Assembly: GCA_964565705.1 (NCBI GenBank)
Contig: CAZMGD010000030.1
Coordinates: forward strand, 1 to 41,073
Direction: 5' to 3'
DNA length: 41,073 nt
DNA from: CAZMGD01 sp964565705
GTDB taxonomy: Bacteria; Actinomycetota; Acidimicrobiia; Acidimicrobiales; Ilumatobacteraceae
Shown: positions 23,968 to 32,824 of the stretch, piece by piece
How the letters are laid out: every line of letters begins with the position of its first letter
How positions within the stretch are numbered: the stretch's first letter is position 1
Made by a program: the position numbers and the translations under genes
The notes under the pieces: generated by a model
Database searches by the model: none
What the model was told of the DNA's origin: nothing
What the model saw: only the letters and a program-made list of their open reading frames with translations

Positions 23968-24789
23968 TCAGGAGGAGGCTTCGACGGCTCGGCGGGTCAG
24001 CACCTTGGCGAGGTGCTCGCGGTACTCGATGCTGGCGTTGAGGTCGGCCTGCGGCTCGGCCTCCTCCAGCACGAGGTCGGCGACGTCGGACGCCGACGCC
24101 CCGTCGAGCCAGGCCGCGGACGCGGCAGCGGCGAAGATCGGCGTCGAGCCCATGTTGACGAGGCCGATGCCGGCGTGACCGTCGCGCTTGACCGCGGCGA
24201 CGCCGACGATCGCCCAGTCCTGAGCGCGGCGGTTGAACTTCTGGTAGTTCCAGGTCGATCCCGGTGCCTTCGGCACGCGGATCTCGGTCAGCATCTCGGT
24301 CGGCTCGAGCGCCGACGTGAGGAAGCCGGTGAAGAAGTCGATCGCCGGGATCGCCCGCTCGCCCGACGCCGAGGTGGCGATGAAGGTCGCCCCGACGGCG
24401 AGCATCACCGACGGCAGATCCGAGGCCGGGTCGCTGTGGGCGATCGACCCGCCGATCGTGCCCCGGTGGCGCACGGACGGATCGCCGACCAGCGACGCCG
24501 CATGCTGCAGCAGTGGCACCTGGCCGGCGAGCAGGTCGCTGTACTCGACGTCGTGGTGGCGGGTCAGCGCACCGATCGCGATGTGGTCACCGGCGTCGCG
24601 GATGTACGACAGGTCGCTGATCCGGCCGAGGTCTACCAGCACCGACGGCTGGGCGAGGCGGAACTTCATCAGCGGCAGCAGGCTGTGGCCGCCGGCCAGG
24701 AACTTGGCCTCGTCACCGGCTTCGGTGATCTGGGCGATGGCGTCGTCGACCGACTCCGCCCGGACGTACTCGAACGCTGCTGGAATCAT
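23968..24789 (-). CDS. coxM: Molybdenum hydroxylase FAD-binding subunit (CoxM-like)
   Basis: 273 residues from ATG 24789, with GGAGG upstream and an ATGA overlap with the coxL stop. FAD-binding motifs: AGGHSLLPL (32-40) and TIGGSIAHSDPASDLP (Thr111 onward). KFNRRAQDWAIVGVAAV and the C-terminal REHLAKVLTRRAVE are typical of the CoxM/CutM family. In the three-subunit complex this subunit takes electrons from the [2Fe-2S] clusters of CoxS and passes them to the electron carrier. It is the only medium subunit in the window, so if both CoxL proteins form full enzymes they must share it. Confidence 0.93.
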   Translation of the reverse strand: MIPAAFEYVRAESVDDAIAQITEAGDEAKFLAGGHSLLPLMKFRLAQPSVLVDLGRISDLSYIRDAGDHIAIGALTRHHDVEYSDLLAGQVPLLQHAASLVGDPSVRHRGTIGGSIAHSDPASDLPSVMLAVGATFIATSASGERAIPAIDFFTGFLTSALEPTEMLTEIRVPKAPGSTWNYQKFNRRAQDWAIVGVAAVKRDGHAGIGLVNMGSTPIFAAAASAAWLDGASASDVADLVLEEAEPQADLNASIEYREHLAKVLTRRAVEASS

Positions 24790-27149
24790 GAGATGCCTCC
24801 GGTGGCGGCGTGGATGGACTCCCACACTCGCTTGGGCGAGGCGGGCATGGCGACGTCGTGCACCCCGAGGTGCGACAGCGCGTCGACGACGGCGTTGATG
24901 ACGGCGGGGGCGGCACCGATCGTGCCGGCCTCGCCGATGCCCTTCACCCCGAGCGGGTTGGTGGGGCTGGGTGTGATCGTGTGGTCGGTGGTCAGTGCCG
25001 GCACATCGGATGCCGCTGGAACCATGTAGTCGGCGAGGTTGCCGTTCTGGAGGTTGCCGTCGCGGTCGTACACGACCTCCTCGAACAACGCCTGGGCGAG
25101 GCCCTGGATGATGCCGCCGTGCACCTGGCCCTCGACGATCAGCGGGTTGATCTGGTTGCCGCAGTCGTCGACCGCGACGTAGGCCTGGAGGTCGACGGAG
25201 CCCGTCTCGGTGTCGACCTCGACCACGCAGATGTGCGTGCCGAACGGCCACGAGAAGTTCGGCGGGTCGTAGGTGACCTGGGCCTCGAGGTTCGGTTCCA
25301 GCCCGTCGGGCAGGTTGTGGGCGGTGAACGCCTCGAACGCGATCGCGGCCAGCGGCATCGAGCGATCGGGCGTGCCGCGGACGCTGAACGTGCCACCCTC
25401 GAACTCGAGGTCGGCCTCCGACGCCTCCAGCTGGTGGGCGGCGATCGCCCGCGCCTTGTCGATGACCTTGTCGCACGCCTGCACGATCGCGATCCCGCCG
25501 ACGGCGAGCGAGCGGCTGCCGTAGGTGTCGAGCCCGAGGGGGCTGATCGCGGTGTCGCTGTGCAGCACGTCGATGTCGGCCGGGTCGACGCCGAGCTTGT
25601 CGGCGACGATCATCGCCCACGACGTCTCGTGGCCCTGGCCGTGCGGCGTGGCGCCGGAGACGACCTGCACCTTGTTGGTGGGCAGCACGCGCACCGTCGC
25701 CGACTCCCAGCCGCCGGCCGAGTAGTTGAGGCTGGCCAGCACCCGGCTCGGCGCGAGGCCGCACATCTCGAAGTAGCTCGACACGCCGATGCCCAGCTGC
25801 TTGGTGTCGCCATCGGCCCGGCGCTGTGCCTGCTCGGCGCGGAGCGCGTCGTAGTTCGCCAGCCCGCGAGCCTTGTCGGCCGCGGCCTGGTGGTCGCCGG
25901 AGTCGTAGACCAGCCCGGTCATCGCCGTGTACGGGAACTGCTCCTTGCGGATGTAGTTCCGCGAGCGCAGCTCCAGCGGGTCGAGCCCCATCTTGGCGGC
26001 GAGCGAGTCCATCGCTCGCTCGATCGCGTAGGTGGCCTCGGGCCGGCCGGCGCCGCGGTAGGCGTCGGTCGGCGTCATCGTCGTGAACACGCTCGTGCAG
26101 GTGAACGAGTAGGCCTCGGGCAGGTCGTAGACGCCGCCGTACAAGAACGCTCCGAGCAGCGGGATGCCGGGCGTCACCAGCTGGAGGTAGGCACCCATGT
26201 CGGCGAGCAGGTTCACCTTGACGGCGAGCAGCTTGCCGTCGGCGGCGGCGGCGAGGGAGATGTCCTGGATCTGGCCGCGGCCGTGGATCGTCGCCTGGGC
26301 GTTCTCGGTGCGCTCCTCCGCCCAGCGCACGGGCACGCCGTGCTTGCGGGCGAGGGCGGTGCACAGGAGCTCCTCGGCGTAGACGTTGAGCTTGCAGCCG
26401 AACCCCCCGCCGACGGCGGGGGCGACGACGCGGAGCTGGTGCTCGGGGATCCCGAGCGTGATCGCCACCATGATCTTCAGGATGTGGGGCACCTGCGTGG
26501 CGGAGTAGAGCGTGATGTCGCCGCCGAAGGGTTGCGGCACGGCGGCGACGGCGCGGGTCTCCATCGCCATCGGCAGCAGCCGCTGCTGGACGTAGCGCTC
26601 GTGCACCACGTGGGCGGCACTGGCGAACGCGGCCTCGACCGCGTCGGTGCCGACGTCGAGCTTCCAGACGTAGCTCGTGTTCGTGCCCAGGTCGTCGTGG
26701 ATGACGACATCGTCGGAGAGCGCGGCCTCGAGGTCGACGACGGCCGGCAGCGGGTCGTAGTCGACCACGACGGCCTCGACCGCGTCGCGGGCGGCGACGT
26801 TGGAGGTCGCGAGCACCACGGCCACGGCGTCGCCGACGTAGCACGCCTTACCGGTCGTGACGGGCGAGTGCGGCGGGCTCTTCATGTCCTCGGTGACCGG
26901 CCAGGCGCAGGGCATCGGCGCGGCCCAGAGGTCGGCGAGGTCGGCGCCCGAGTAGGCGGCGACGACACCTGGCAGAGCGAGCGCACCCGAGAGGTCGATG
27001 TTGGTGATCCGGGCGTGGGCGTACGGGCTGCGCACGAGCGCGAGGTGCAGCGCACCGGGCAGCACGAGGTCGTCCGTATAGCGGGCCTCGCCGGTCAACA
27101 GCGCCGGATCCTCGCGGCGCAGCATCCGGGTCCCGACGACCGCGGTCAT
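24786..27149 (-). CDS. Molybdenum hydroxylase large subunit, form II CoxL
   Basis: 787 residues from ATG 27149, which overlaps the coxS stop (ATGA). Xanthine-oxidase-family Mo subunit: GTRMLRREDPALLTGEARYTDDL at the start, VVAPAVGGGFGCKLNVYAEELL, the active-site loop AYRGAGR at 363-369, GATPHGQGHETSW and the C-terminal GVKGIGEAGTIGAAPAV with the catalytic Glu. True (form I) CO dehydrogenase has AYxCSFR in the loop; AYRGAGR defines form II enzymes, whose substrates are mostly unknown. So CO oxidation should not be assumed. It heads a coxS-coxL-coxM unit with 4-bp overlaps at both ends. Confidence 0.93.
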   Translation of the reverse strand: MTAVVGTRMLRREDPALLTGEARYTDDLVLPGALHLALVRSPYAHARITNIDLSGALALPGVVAAYSGADLADLWAAPMPCAWPVTEDMKSPPHSPVTTGKACYVGDAVAVVLATSNVAARDAVEAVVVDYDPLPAVVDLEAALSDDVVIHDDLGTNTSYVWKLDVGTDAVEAAFASAAHVVHERYVQQRLLPMAMETRAVAAVPQPFGGDITLYSATQVPHILKIMVAITLGIPEHQLRVVAPAVGGGFGCKLNVYAEELLCTALARKHGVPVRWAEERTENAQATIHGRGQIQDISLAAAADGKLLAVKVNLLADMGAYLQLVTPGIPLLGAFLYGGVYDLPEAYSFTCTSVFTTMTPTDAYRGAGRPEATYAIERAMDSLAAKMGLDPLELRSRNYIRKEQFPYTAMTGLVYDSGDHQAAADKARGLANYDALRAEQAQRRADGDTKQLGIGVSSYFEMCGLAPSRVLASLNYSAGGWESATVRVLPTNKVQVVSGATPHGQGHETSWAMIVADKLGVDPADIDVLHSDTAISPLGLDTYGSRSLAVGGIAIVQACDKVIDKARAIAAHQLEASEADLEFEGGTFSVRGTPDRSMPLAAIAFEAFTAHNLPDGLEPNLEAQVTYDPPNFSWPFGTHICVVEVDTETGSVDLQAYVAVDDCGNQINPLIVEGQVHGGIIQGLAQALFEEVVYDRDGNLQNGNLADYMVPAASDVPALTTDHTITPSPTNPLGVKGIGEAGTIGAAPAVINAVVDALSHLGVHDVAMPASPKRVWESIHAATGGIS

Positions 27150-27631
27150 GCCGTCGTCCCTTGGCTCACGGTCACGTTCGTCTCGGCGGCGGCGAGCACC
27201 GACTTGACGATGTTGTGGTAGCCGGTGCAGCGGCACAGGTTCCCTTCGAGGCCGAGTCGCACTTGGGCCTCGGTGGGGTGGGGCACCTCCTTCAGCAAGC
27301 TCGTCGCGGCCATGACCATGCCGGGGGTGCAGTACCCGCACTGAAGGCCGTGGTTCTCGTGGAAGGCCTGCTGCATCGGGTGCAGCTCGGTGCCGTTGGC
27401 GAGGCCCTCGATCGTGGTGATGTCGTGGCCGTCGGCCTGCACGGCCAAGACCGTGCACGACTTCACCGACTCGCCGTCAAGGTGGATCGTGCACGCCCCG
27501 CACGACGTGGTGTCGCATCCGACGTTCGTGCCGGTCAGGCCGACGACCTCGCGGATGTAGTGGACGAGGAGCGTGCGCGGCTCGACGTCGTGCGTCTGCG
27601 CGACGCCGTTGACGGTGACGCTGATCTCCAT
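27146..27631 (-). CDS. coxS: Molybdenum hydroxylase [2Fe-2S] subunit (CoxS-like)
   Basis: 161 residues from ATG 27631; a TTG two codons upstream is less likely. N-terminal ferredoxin-type cluster: Cys39, Cys44, Cys47 and Cys59 (GCDTTSCGACTIHLDG...KSC). C-terminal cluster: Cys98, Cys101, Cys133, Cys135 (CGYCTPG...CRCTGY). Both are the expected spacing for the CoxS/CutS family, which carries electrons from the Mo site to the FAD subunit. The 77 bp between it and the upstream coxL paralog may carry a local promoter. Confidence 0.95.
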   Translation of the reverse strand: MEISVTVNGVAQTHDVEPRTLLVHYIREVVGLTGTNVGCDTTSCGACTIHLDGESVKSCTVLAVQADGHDITTIEGLANGTELHPMQQAFHENHGLQCGYCTPGMVMAATSLLKEVPHPTEAQVRLGLEGNLCRCTGYHNIVKSVLAAAETNVTVSQGTTA

Positions 27632-27708
27632 GTGCAACCCCCCAGATGGCTTCAGGTGGCGCCATTGTGCACCACTCCGACGACGGCATCAGCGCCGTCA
27701 ACGAATGA

Positions 27709-29997
27709 CTATCCCTGCGCAGCCTCGATGGCGCGCCACACCGTCTCGGGAATGGCCGGCATCTCGACGTGGCGCACGCCGAGGTGGGCGAGCGCGTCGA
27801 CGACCGCGGACTGGACGGCCGGGGTCGAGCCGATCGTGCCGGACTCCCCGATCCCCTTCGCGCCGAGCGGGTTCACCGGTGTCGGCGTCTCGTGGGGGAT
27901 GCGCTCGAAGCTCGGCAGCTCGGCAGCGGAGGGGAACGCGTAGTCGGCGAAGTTCGACGTGATCGGGTTGCCATCCTCGTCGTAGCGCACCTCCTCGTAG
28001 AGGGCCTGGGCCGCACCCTGGGCGATACCGCCATGCACCTGGCCGTCGACCAGCAGCGGGTTGAGGATCGTGCCCGCGTCGTCGCAGGCGATGTGGCGCA
28101 GCAGCCTGACGCGGCCGGTCTCGGTGTCGATCTCGACCACTGCGACGTGGGCCCCGAACGGGTACGTCGGCGAGGCGGCGTTCCAGGTCTCGTCGATGTC
28201 GAGGGGTGCACCATCCGAGCGGGCAGCGACGGCCACCTCGGCCCACGTCGCCGTCCTCGCCGGCGTGCCGGCGACGTGGAACAGACCCCGATCGATGTCG
28301 AGCACGACGTCGGCGACTGCGGCCTCGAGCACGTCGGCGGCGTGCTGCTTGGCCTGCTCGGCCATCAGCTTGCTCGTGTGCAGCACTGCCGCGCCGCCGT
28401 GCTGCAGCGACCGCGAGCCCATCGTGCCACCGCCGACGGGCACCAGATCGGTGTCGTTCTGGATGACGGTGATCTGCTCCATCGGGATGCCGAGCTCGCT
28501 GGCCGCGATCATCGACCACGCCGTCTGGTGTCCCTGGCCGTGCGACGACGTGCCGCTGTACACCGTCGCCGAACCGTCGTCGTTGACGACCACGCGGGCG
28601 GTCTCGCCGAACGGCGGGACGCCGCCGGTGATCTCGACGTAGACGCTGACGCCGATGCCGAGCGCGACCGGGTCGCCGTCGGCGCGGCGCCGGGCCTGCT
28701 CGGCGCGCAACTCGTCGTAGCCCGCGGCGGCGAGCGCGGCATCGAGGCACGCGGCGTAGTCGCCACAGTCGTAGGTCGCCCCGGACGAGGTCGTGTAGGG
28801 CTCGTCGAACTTGGGGATCAGGTTGATCCGCCGCACCTCGACCGGGTCCATCCCGATCTCTGCGGCGAAGAGATCCATCGCCCGTTCGACCGCTGCGGTG
28901 GCCTCGGGACGCCCCGCGCCGCGGTAGGCCACCGTCGTGGTCGTGTTGGTCAGCACGGCCCGGGCCTTGAACTCGATCTTCGGGATCGCGTACACGCCGG
29001 CGGCCATCGGCTTGGTCATCGCCGTCGGCAGGATCGTGCCCATCCCCGGCGCCGCGCCGGAGTCCTGCAGCACGGTGAGGCGATAGGCGAGCACCTTGCC
29101 GTCGCGGGTGCCGCCGATCTCGAGATCCTGCAGCTGGGCCCGGCCGTGGCCGAGACCGAGCATGTTCTCGGTTCGGTTCTCGAGCCAGCGCACGGGTCGG
29201 CCGGCGCGGCGGGCCAGCTCACCGAGCAGCATCTCCTCCGGGTAGGTACCGATCTTGGCGCCGAAGCCGCCACCGACGTCGGGCGCGACCACCCGGACGC
29301 TCGATCCCTCGCCGAGCTGGCCCTGCAGCGCGTCGCGGACACCCTGCGGGTGCTGGGTGCTGATCCACTGGTGCAGACGGCCGTCAGGTGCCCACGCCGC
29401 CGCCGACGAGCGCACCTCCATCGGCGCGGCAGCGACGCGCTGGTTCCAGACCCGCTGGCGCACGACGACGTCGCAGCCATCGAAGAACTCCTCCGCAGGC
29501 GTCATCTCGGGAATGCCCCACTGCGCGCTGTCATGGCAGATGTTGGTGCCGACGCCCGGGTACAGCAGCGTCTCGTCCTTGGCCGCTTCGAGCATGTCGA
29601 CCACGACGGGCAGCGGCTCGTAGTCGACGATCACGGCGTCGGCCGCGTCCTCGCCCTGGTCGGGGCGCTCGGTCAGCACCACGGCGACCGGCTCGCCGAC
29701 GTAGCGCACCGTGTCGCGGGCCAGCAGCGGGCGCGTGTACTGCGGCATGAACGCCGACGAGGGCACATCGGCGAGCTCGAGGTCGTCGGCGGTGTAGATC
29801 GCCAGCACCCCGGGCATCCCGGCGGCGTCGCTCGTGTCGATCGCCAGGATCGTCGCGTGCGCCATCGTCGAGCGCACGTACGTCGCGTACGCCGCGCCGT
29901 CGAGCAGCGGCTCGGTGAGGTCGGCGGTGTACGACCCTCCGACGGTCAGGAACTTCGGATCTTCACGCCGCAGCACGCGGTTCCCCAGGACGCTCAT
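27709..29997 (-). CDS. Second form II CoxL-type molybdenum hydroxylase subunit
   Basis: 762 residues from ATG 29997. Same architecture as the CoxL at 24786-27149: SVLGNRVLRREDPKFLTVGGSYTADL, VVAPDVGGGFGAKIGTYPEEMLL, active-site loop AYRGAGR at 357-363, TSSHGQGHQTAWSM and the C-terminal catalytic Glu in GAKGIGESGTIGSTPAV. All motifs expected for an active subunit are present, yet it has no S or M gene of its own. It may share CoxS/CoxM with the neighbour, or both may pair into one unusual complex. It lies 44 bp after the dioxygenase stop and 77 bp before coxS. Substrate unknown. Confidence 0.92.
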   Translation of the reverse strand: MSVLGNRVLRREDPKFLTVGGSYTADLTEPLLDGAAYATYVRSTMAHATILAIDTSDAAGMPGVLAIYTADDLELADVPSSAFMPQYTRPLLARDTVRYVGEPVAVVLTERPDQGEDAADAVIVDYEPLPVVVDMLEAAKDETLLYPGVGTNICHDSAQWGIPEMTPAEEFFDGCDVVVRQRVWNQRVAAAPMEVRSSAAAWAPDGRLHQWISTQHPQGVRDALQGQLGEGSSVRVVAPDVGGGFGAKIGTYPEEMLLGELARRAGRPVRWLENRTENMLGLGHGRAQLQDLEIGGTRDGKVLAYRLTVLQDSGAAPGMGTILPTAMTKPMAAGVYAIPKIEFKARAVLTNTTTTVAYRGAGRPEATAAVERAMDLFAAEIGMDPVEVRRINLIPKFDEPYTTSSGATYDCGDYAACLDAALAAAGYDELRAEQARRRADGDPVALGIGVSVYVEITGGVPPFGETARVVVNDDGSATVYSGTSSHGQGHQTAWSMIAASELGIPMEQITVIQNDTDLVPVGGGTMGSRSLQHGGAAVLHTSKLMAEQAKQHAADVLEAAVADVVLDIDRGLFHVAGTPARTATWAEVAVAARSDGAPLDIDETWNAASPTYPFGAHVAVVEIDTETGRVRLLRHIACDDAGTILNPLLVDGQVHGGIAQGAAQALYEEVRYDEDGNPITSNFADYAFPSAAELPSFERIPHETPTPVNPLGAKGIGESGTIGSTPAVQSAVVDALAHLGVRHVEMPAIPETVWRAIEAAQG

Positions 29998-30041
29998 GAC
30001 GCGGAACTGTAGGTGTCGAGAGATGGTGGGAACCGCACCGA

Positions 30042-31004
30042 TCAGACCACGGTCTTGCGGAACTTGCCCATGAGGTGGGGGCCGGCGAGCACGGGTTCGT
30101 ACCTCGGTGCTTCGCCGGGTGCCAGGCAGGTCGGGAGGCACTCCACGCGGGCGTGGAAGTTGGCGTTGTGGAAGAACGGCATGCTCTGGCGCCGGCTCGT
30201 CGGTGCGTCGGCGGGATCGGGGTTGACGACGCGGTGCATCGTGGAGACCCAGCGGTCGTTCGTCCAGCGGGCCAGGAGGTCGCCGACGTTGACCACGAAC
30301 GCGCCCGGCACGCTGGGGATCGGGATCCAACGCCCGTCGTGCGGGCTCTGCACCTCCAGGCCACCCGGCGCGGCGTCCTGGCGGAGGATCGTCAGCGTGC
30401 CGTAGTCGGAGTGCGCGCCCGCACGGAGCTGCCCGGGCGCCGGCGGCTCGGGCTGGTCGGGGTAGTTGATCGCTCGCATCGCGCTCGGTGACTCGTCGAT
30501 GAACGACTCGAAGTGATCGGCCGGCAGGCCGAGGCCGCGGGCGAACAGGTTCATCAATCGGCCGGCGAGGGCGAGCATCTCCCGGAAGTACGGCTCGAAC
30601 GTCGCTTGCATCTCGGGCAGCGCCGCCGGCCACACGTTGGGGCTGAACGCCTCGACCTCGTCGTCGTCGACGTACGGGCGGCCGAGCGGGTCGACGGGGC
30701 CGACGTTGAAGATCTCCTTCAGGTCCGGTGCACCGCCCTCGTCGAGCGAGCGGGCCAGCACCTCCAGGGCGTTCGGGACGTAGCCGTAGGGATGGTTGGG
30801 ATGCGGCTTGACGACCGCCATCCGGTCGGCGAGCGGCAGGTCGAAGAACGAGGTCGCCGCCTGCCAGGCTGCGTCGGCGACGTCGTCGGGCACGCCGTGG
30901 CCGATGATCTGGAAGAAGCCGACCTCGCGGCAGACCACGTCCAACCCGGTGGCGACGGCGTCTGGGTCGCCGCCGATGTCGATGATCGGGACGTCATCGG
31001 TCAC
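30042..31004 (-). CDS. 2-oxoglutarate/Fe(II) dioxygenase, isopenicillin-N-synthase-like
   Basis: 320 residues from GTG 31004, overlapping the psuG stop (GTGA). N-terminal DIOX_N segment: VPIIDIGG...CREVGFFQIIGHGVPDDV. Iron ligands His198 and Asp200 (AGAHSDYGTLTIL) and His257 (WVSTMHRVVNP), with the 2-oxoglutarate-binding Arg272-x-Ser274 (SRRQSMPFFHN). The RxS pair indicates a 2-oxoglutarate-using enzyme, although the isopenicillin N synthase group itself does not use it. Family members hydroxylate varied small molecules, and fungal thymine 7-hydroxylase is one, which makes a nucleobase substrate conceivable beside psuG/psuK. That link is inference. Confidence 0.88.
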   Translation of the reverse strand: MTDDVPIIDIGGDPDAVATGLDVVCREVGFFQIIGHGVPDDVADAAWQAATSFFDLPLADRMAVVKPHPNHPYGYVPNALEVLARSLDEGGAPDLKEIFNVGPVDPLGRPYVDDDEVEAFSPNVWPAALPEMQATFEPYFREMLALAGRLMNLFARGLGLPADHFESFIDESPSAMRAINYPDQPEPPAPGQLRAGAHSDYGTLTILRQDAAPGGLEVQSPHDGRWIPIPSVPGAFVVNVGDLLARWTNDRWVSTMHRVVNPDPADAPTSRRQSMPFFHNANFHARVECLPTCLAPGEAPRYEPVLAGPHLMGKFRKTVV

Positions 31005-31912
31005 GCCAGCTCCGTGCACGCGATCGCGACCTGGGCGGCGACCCGGGCGTTGTTCTCGGCGAGGGACAGGTTGGCGGGCACGCTGCGGCCGGCGGTCTCG
31101 GCACTGATCCGTTCCAGCACGAACGGCGTCACGCCTGGACCCGTCACACCAGCGGCCGCGGCCGCGTCGAGCGCGGCATCCATCGACGCGGCGAGCGCGA
31201 CGGGATCGAGCTCGTCGGCCTCGGGGATGGGGGCGCTCAGCAGCACCCCGCTGTCGGGGCGGGAGCGGTACGCGAGCGTGGCGGCGACCTCCGCCGCAGA
31301 CTCGACGCGGTGCGCCACGCGGTGCCCGCTGGAGCGCGTGTAGAACGCGGGGAACCAGTCGTGCTGCCATCCGAGCACCGGCACGCCCGCCATCTCCAGG
31401 TACTCGAGCGTGCGCGGCAGGTCGAGGAAGGCCTTGGCGCCGGCGCACACGGTGACGACGGGGTGGGACGCGATCGCATCGAGGTCGGCCGAGACGTCAC
31501 CGCTGACCTCGACCCCGCGGTGCACGCCGCCGATGCCACCGGTGGCGAACACCCGGACTCCTGACCGGTGACACAGCGCAACCGTCGCCGAGACGGTCGT
31601 GACGCCCACATCCCATCGCTGCGCCGCCGCCACGGACAGGTCGCGCTCCGCGACCTTGCGCGCTCCCGACAGGATCCGCTCGACGCCCGCGTCGTCGAGG
31701 CCCACGCGCCACACGCCGTCGAGCACCGCGGTGATCGCCGGCACCGCGCCGGCGTCGCGGATCGCACCCGTGCACCGCTGCAGCGCCTCCCGGTTGTGCG
31801 GTGTCGGCAGGCCGAGGTTGGAGAAGATCGTCGACTCCAGGGCGACGATCGGCTGGTTCCCGGCGACGGCGGCGGCCACCTCGTCGGCAACGGTGAGCGG
31901 GGCTGCGGTCAT
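31001..31912 (-). CDS. psuG: Pseudouridine-5'-phosphate glycosidase
   Basis: 303 residues, normal length. PsuG cleaves pseudouridine-5'-phosphate to uracil and ribose-5-phosphate. Conserved features: VALESTIFSNLGLPTPHN (Glu26), GARKVAERDL with Lys86, the likely Schiff-base lysine, TTVSATVALCHRSGVRVFATGGIGGVHRG, DLDAI..HPVVTVCAGAKAFLDLPRTLEYLE and the C-terminal NLSLAENNARVAAQVA. ATG 31912 overlaps the psuK stop (ATGA), and its own stop overlaps the dioxygenase start. No pseudouridine transporter is visible in the window. Confidence 0.95.
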   Translation of the reverse strand: MTAAPLTVADEVAAAVAGNQPIVALESTIFSNLGLPTPHNREALQRCTGAIRDAGAVPAITAVLDGVWRVGLDDAGVERILSGARKVAERDLSVAAAQRWDVGVTTVSATVALCHRSGVRVFATGGIGGVHRGVEVSGDVSADLDAIASHPVVTVCAGAKAFLDLPRTLEYLEMAGVPVLGWQHDWFPAFYTRSSGHRVAHRVESAAEVAATLAYRSRPDSGVLLSAPIPEADELDPVALAASMDAALDAAAAAGVTGPGVTPFVLERISAETAGRSVPANLSLAENNARVAAQVAIACTELA

Positions 31913-32790
31913 GTGGGTGCTCCTTGCGGGGTCACGGCGCCGGGCGTCGCGAGGACGCTGGCGGCGACGGTGTTGCCGGCGGCGCAGGCTGCGGGCAGTT
32001 CGGCGCCGCTCATCCAGGCGGCGAGGGTGCCGGCGGCGAACGCGTCACCGGCGCCAGTGGTGTCGCGCACGTCGTCGACGGGGCGGACCGCCACGGACAC
32101 CGGGTCGGCACCGGCGATGAGGATCGTGACGGGCCGTGGGCCGTCCTTGACGACGGCGGTCAACCCCGGTGGCAGCGGGCGGGCAGGCAGGCCGAGCGCG
32201 TCGGCCTCGTCGCGGTTGGCGAACAGCACGCTGGCACCGAGCGCGGCCAGCAACGCCATGAGCTCCTCGGCGCCGAGCGCGGCGACGAGGGAAGCCGCCG
32301 ACGCGTCGACCGTGACCGCTCCCCCGGCGGCGCGGACCACGTCGGCCATCGCGACCACGGATGTGGCCGTCGACCCACGCTCGAACGCGTACGCGGGAAG
32401 GTGCAGCACGTCGACGTCGGTGGCCCAGCGCGCGGCGTCCGCGCTCAGCTCCGACGCCGCGGCGCGGTCGGGGAACATCGTCCGCTCACCGTCGGGCTCG
32501 ACGACGACGACGACCGAGCCTGTGCGGCCACGGCGCTCGAGGCAGACCTCGACGCCCGAAGCCGTCAGCGCCCGCTCGAGACCGTCGCCGGTGGGGTCGT
32601 CGCCGACGCAGCCCACGAACCGGGTCCGCACCAGCGGGGCGGCGAGCGCAGCGACGTTTGCCGCGCTGCCGCCTCGGGTGCGATGCACCCTGCATGGGTT
32701 GTCGGTGCCGGCCACGATCGGACGCTGCGGCCAGACCACGACGTCCTCCACCAGATCACCGGCCACGCACAGCAACGGCCGACGGTTCAT
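31909..32790 (-). CDS. psuK: PfkB-family kinase, probable pseudouridine kinase
   Basis: 293 residues. Ribokinase/PfkB fold: N-terminal GG (RTRGGSAANVAALAAPL) and the C-terminal catalytic DTTGAGDAFAAG. The family covers many sugar and nucleoside kinases; the pseudouridine assignment rests on the ATGA overlap with psuG, an arrangement that recurs in pseudouridine catabolism (PsuK makes pseudouridine-5'-phosphate for PsuG). ATG at 32790. It lies 34 bp after the bioD stop on the same strand, so read-through from the biotin genes is possible. Confidence 0.85.
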   Translation of the reverse strand: MNRRPLLCVAGDLVEDVVVWPQRPIVAGTDNPCRVHRTRGGSAANVAALAAPLVRTRFVGCVGDDPTGDGLERALTASGVEVCLERRGRTGSVVVVVEPDGERTMFPDRAAASELSADAARWATDVDVLHLPAYAFERGSTATSVVAMADVVRAAGGAVTVDASAASLVAALGAEELMALLAALGASVLFANRDEADALGLPARPLPPGLTAVVKDGPRPVTILIAGADPVSVAVRPVDDVRDTTGAGDAFAAGTLAAWMSGAELPAACAAGNTVAASVLATPGAVTPQGAPT

Positions 32791-32824
32791 GCCCCGGATC
32801 GTAGGGCGCGCCGCATGGGCGCGC

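Noticed and set aside
24786..29997. True aerobic CO dehydrogenase
   Set aside because: Both large subunits have AYRGAGR, not the AYxCSFR loop of form I CO dehydrogenase.
30042..31004. Beta-lactam biosynthesis because of the isopenicillin-N-synthase-like fold
   Set aside because: No ACV synthetase or other antibiotic genes are present, and the family is broad.
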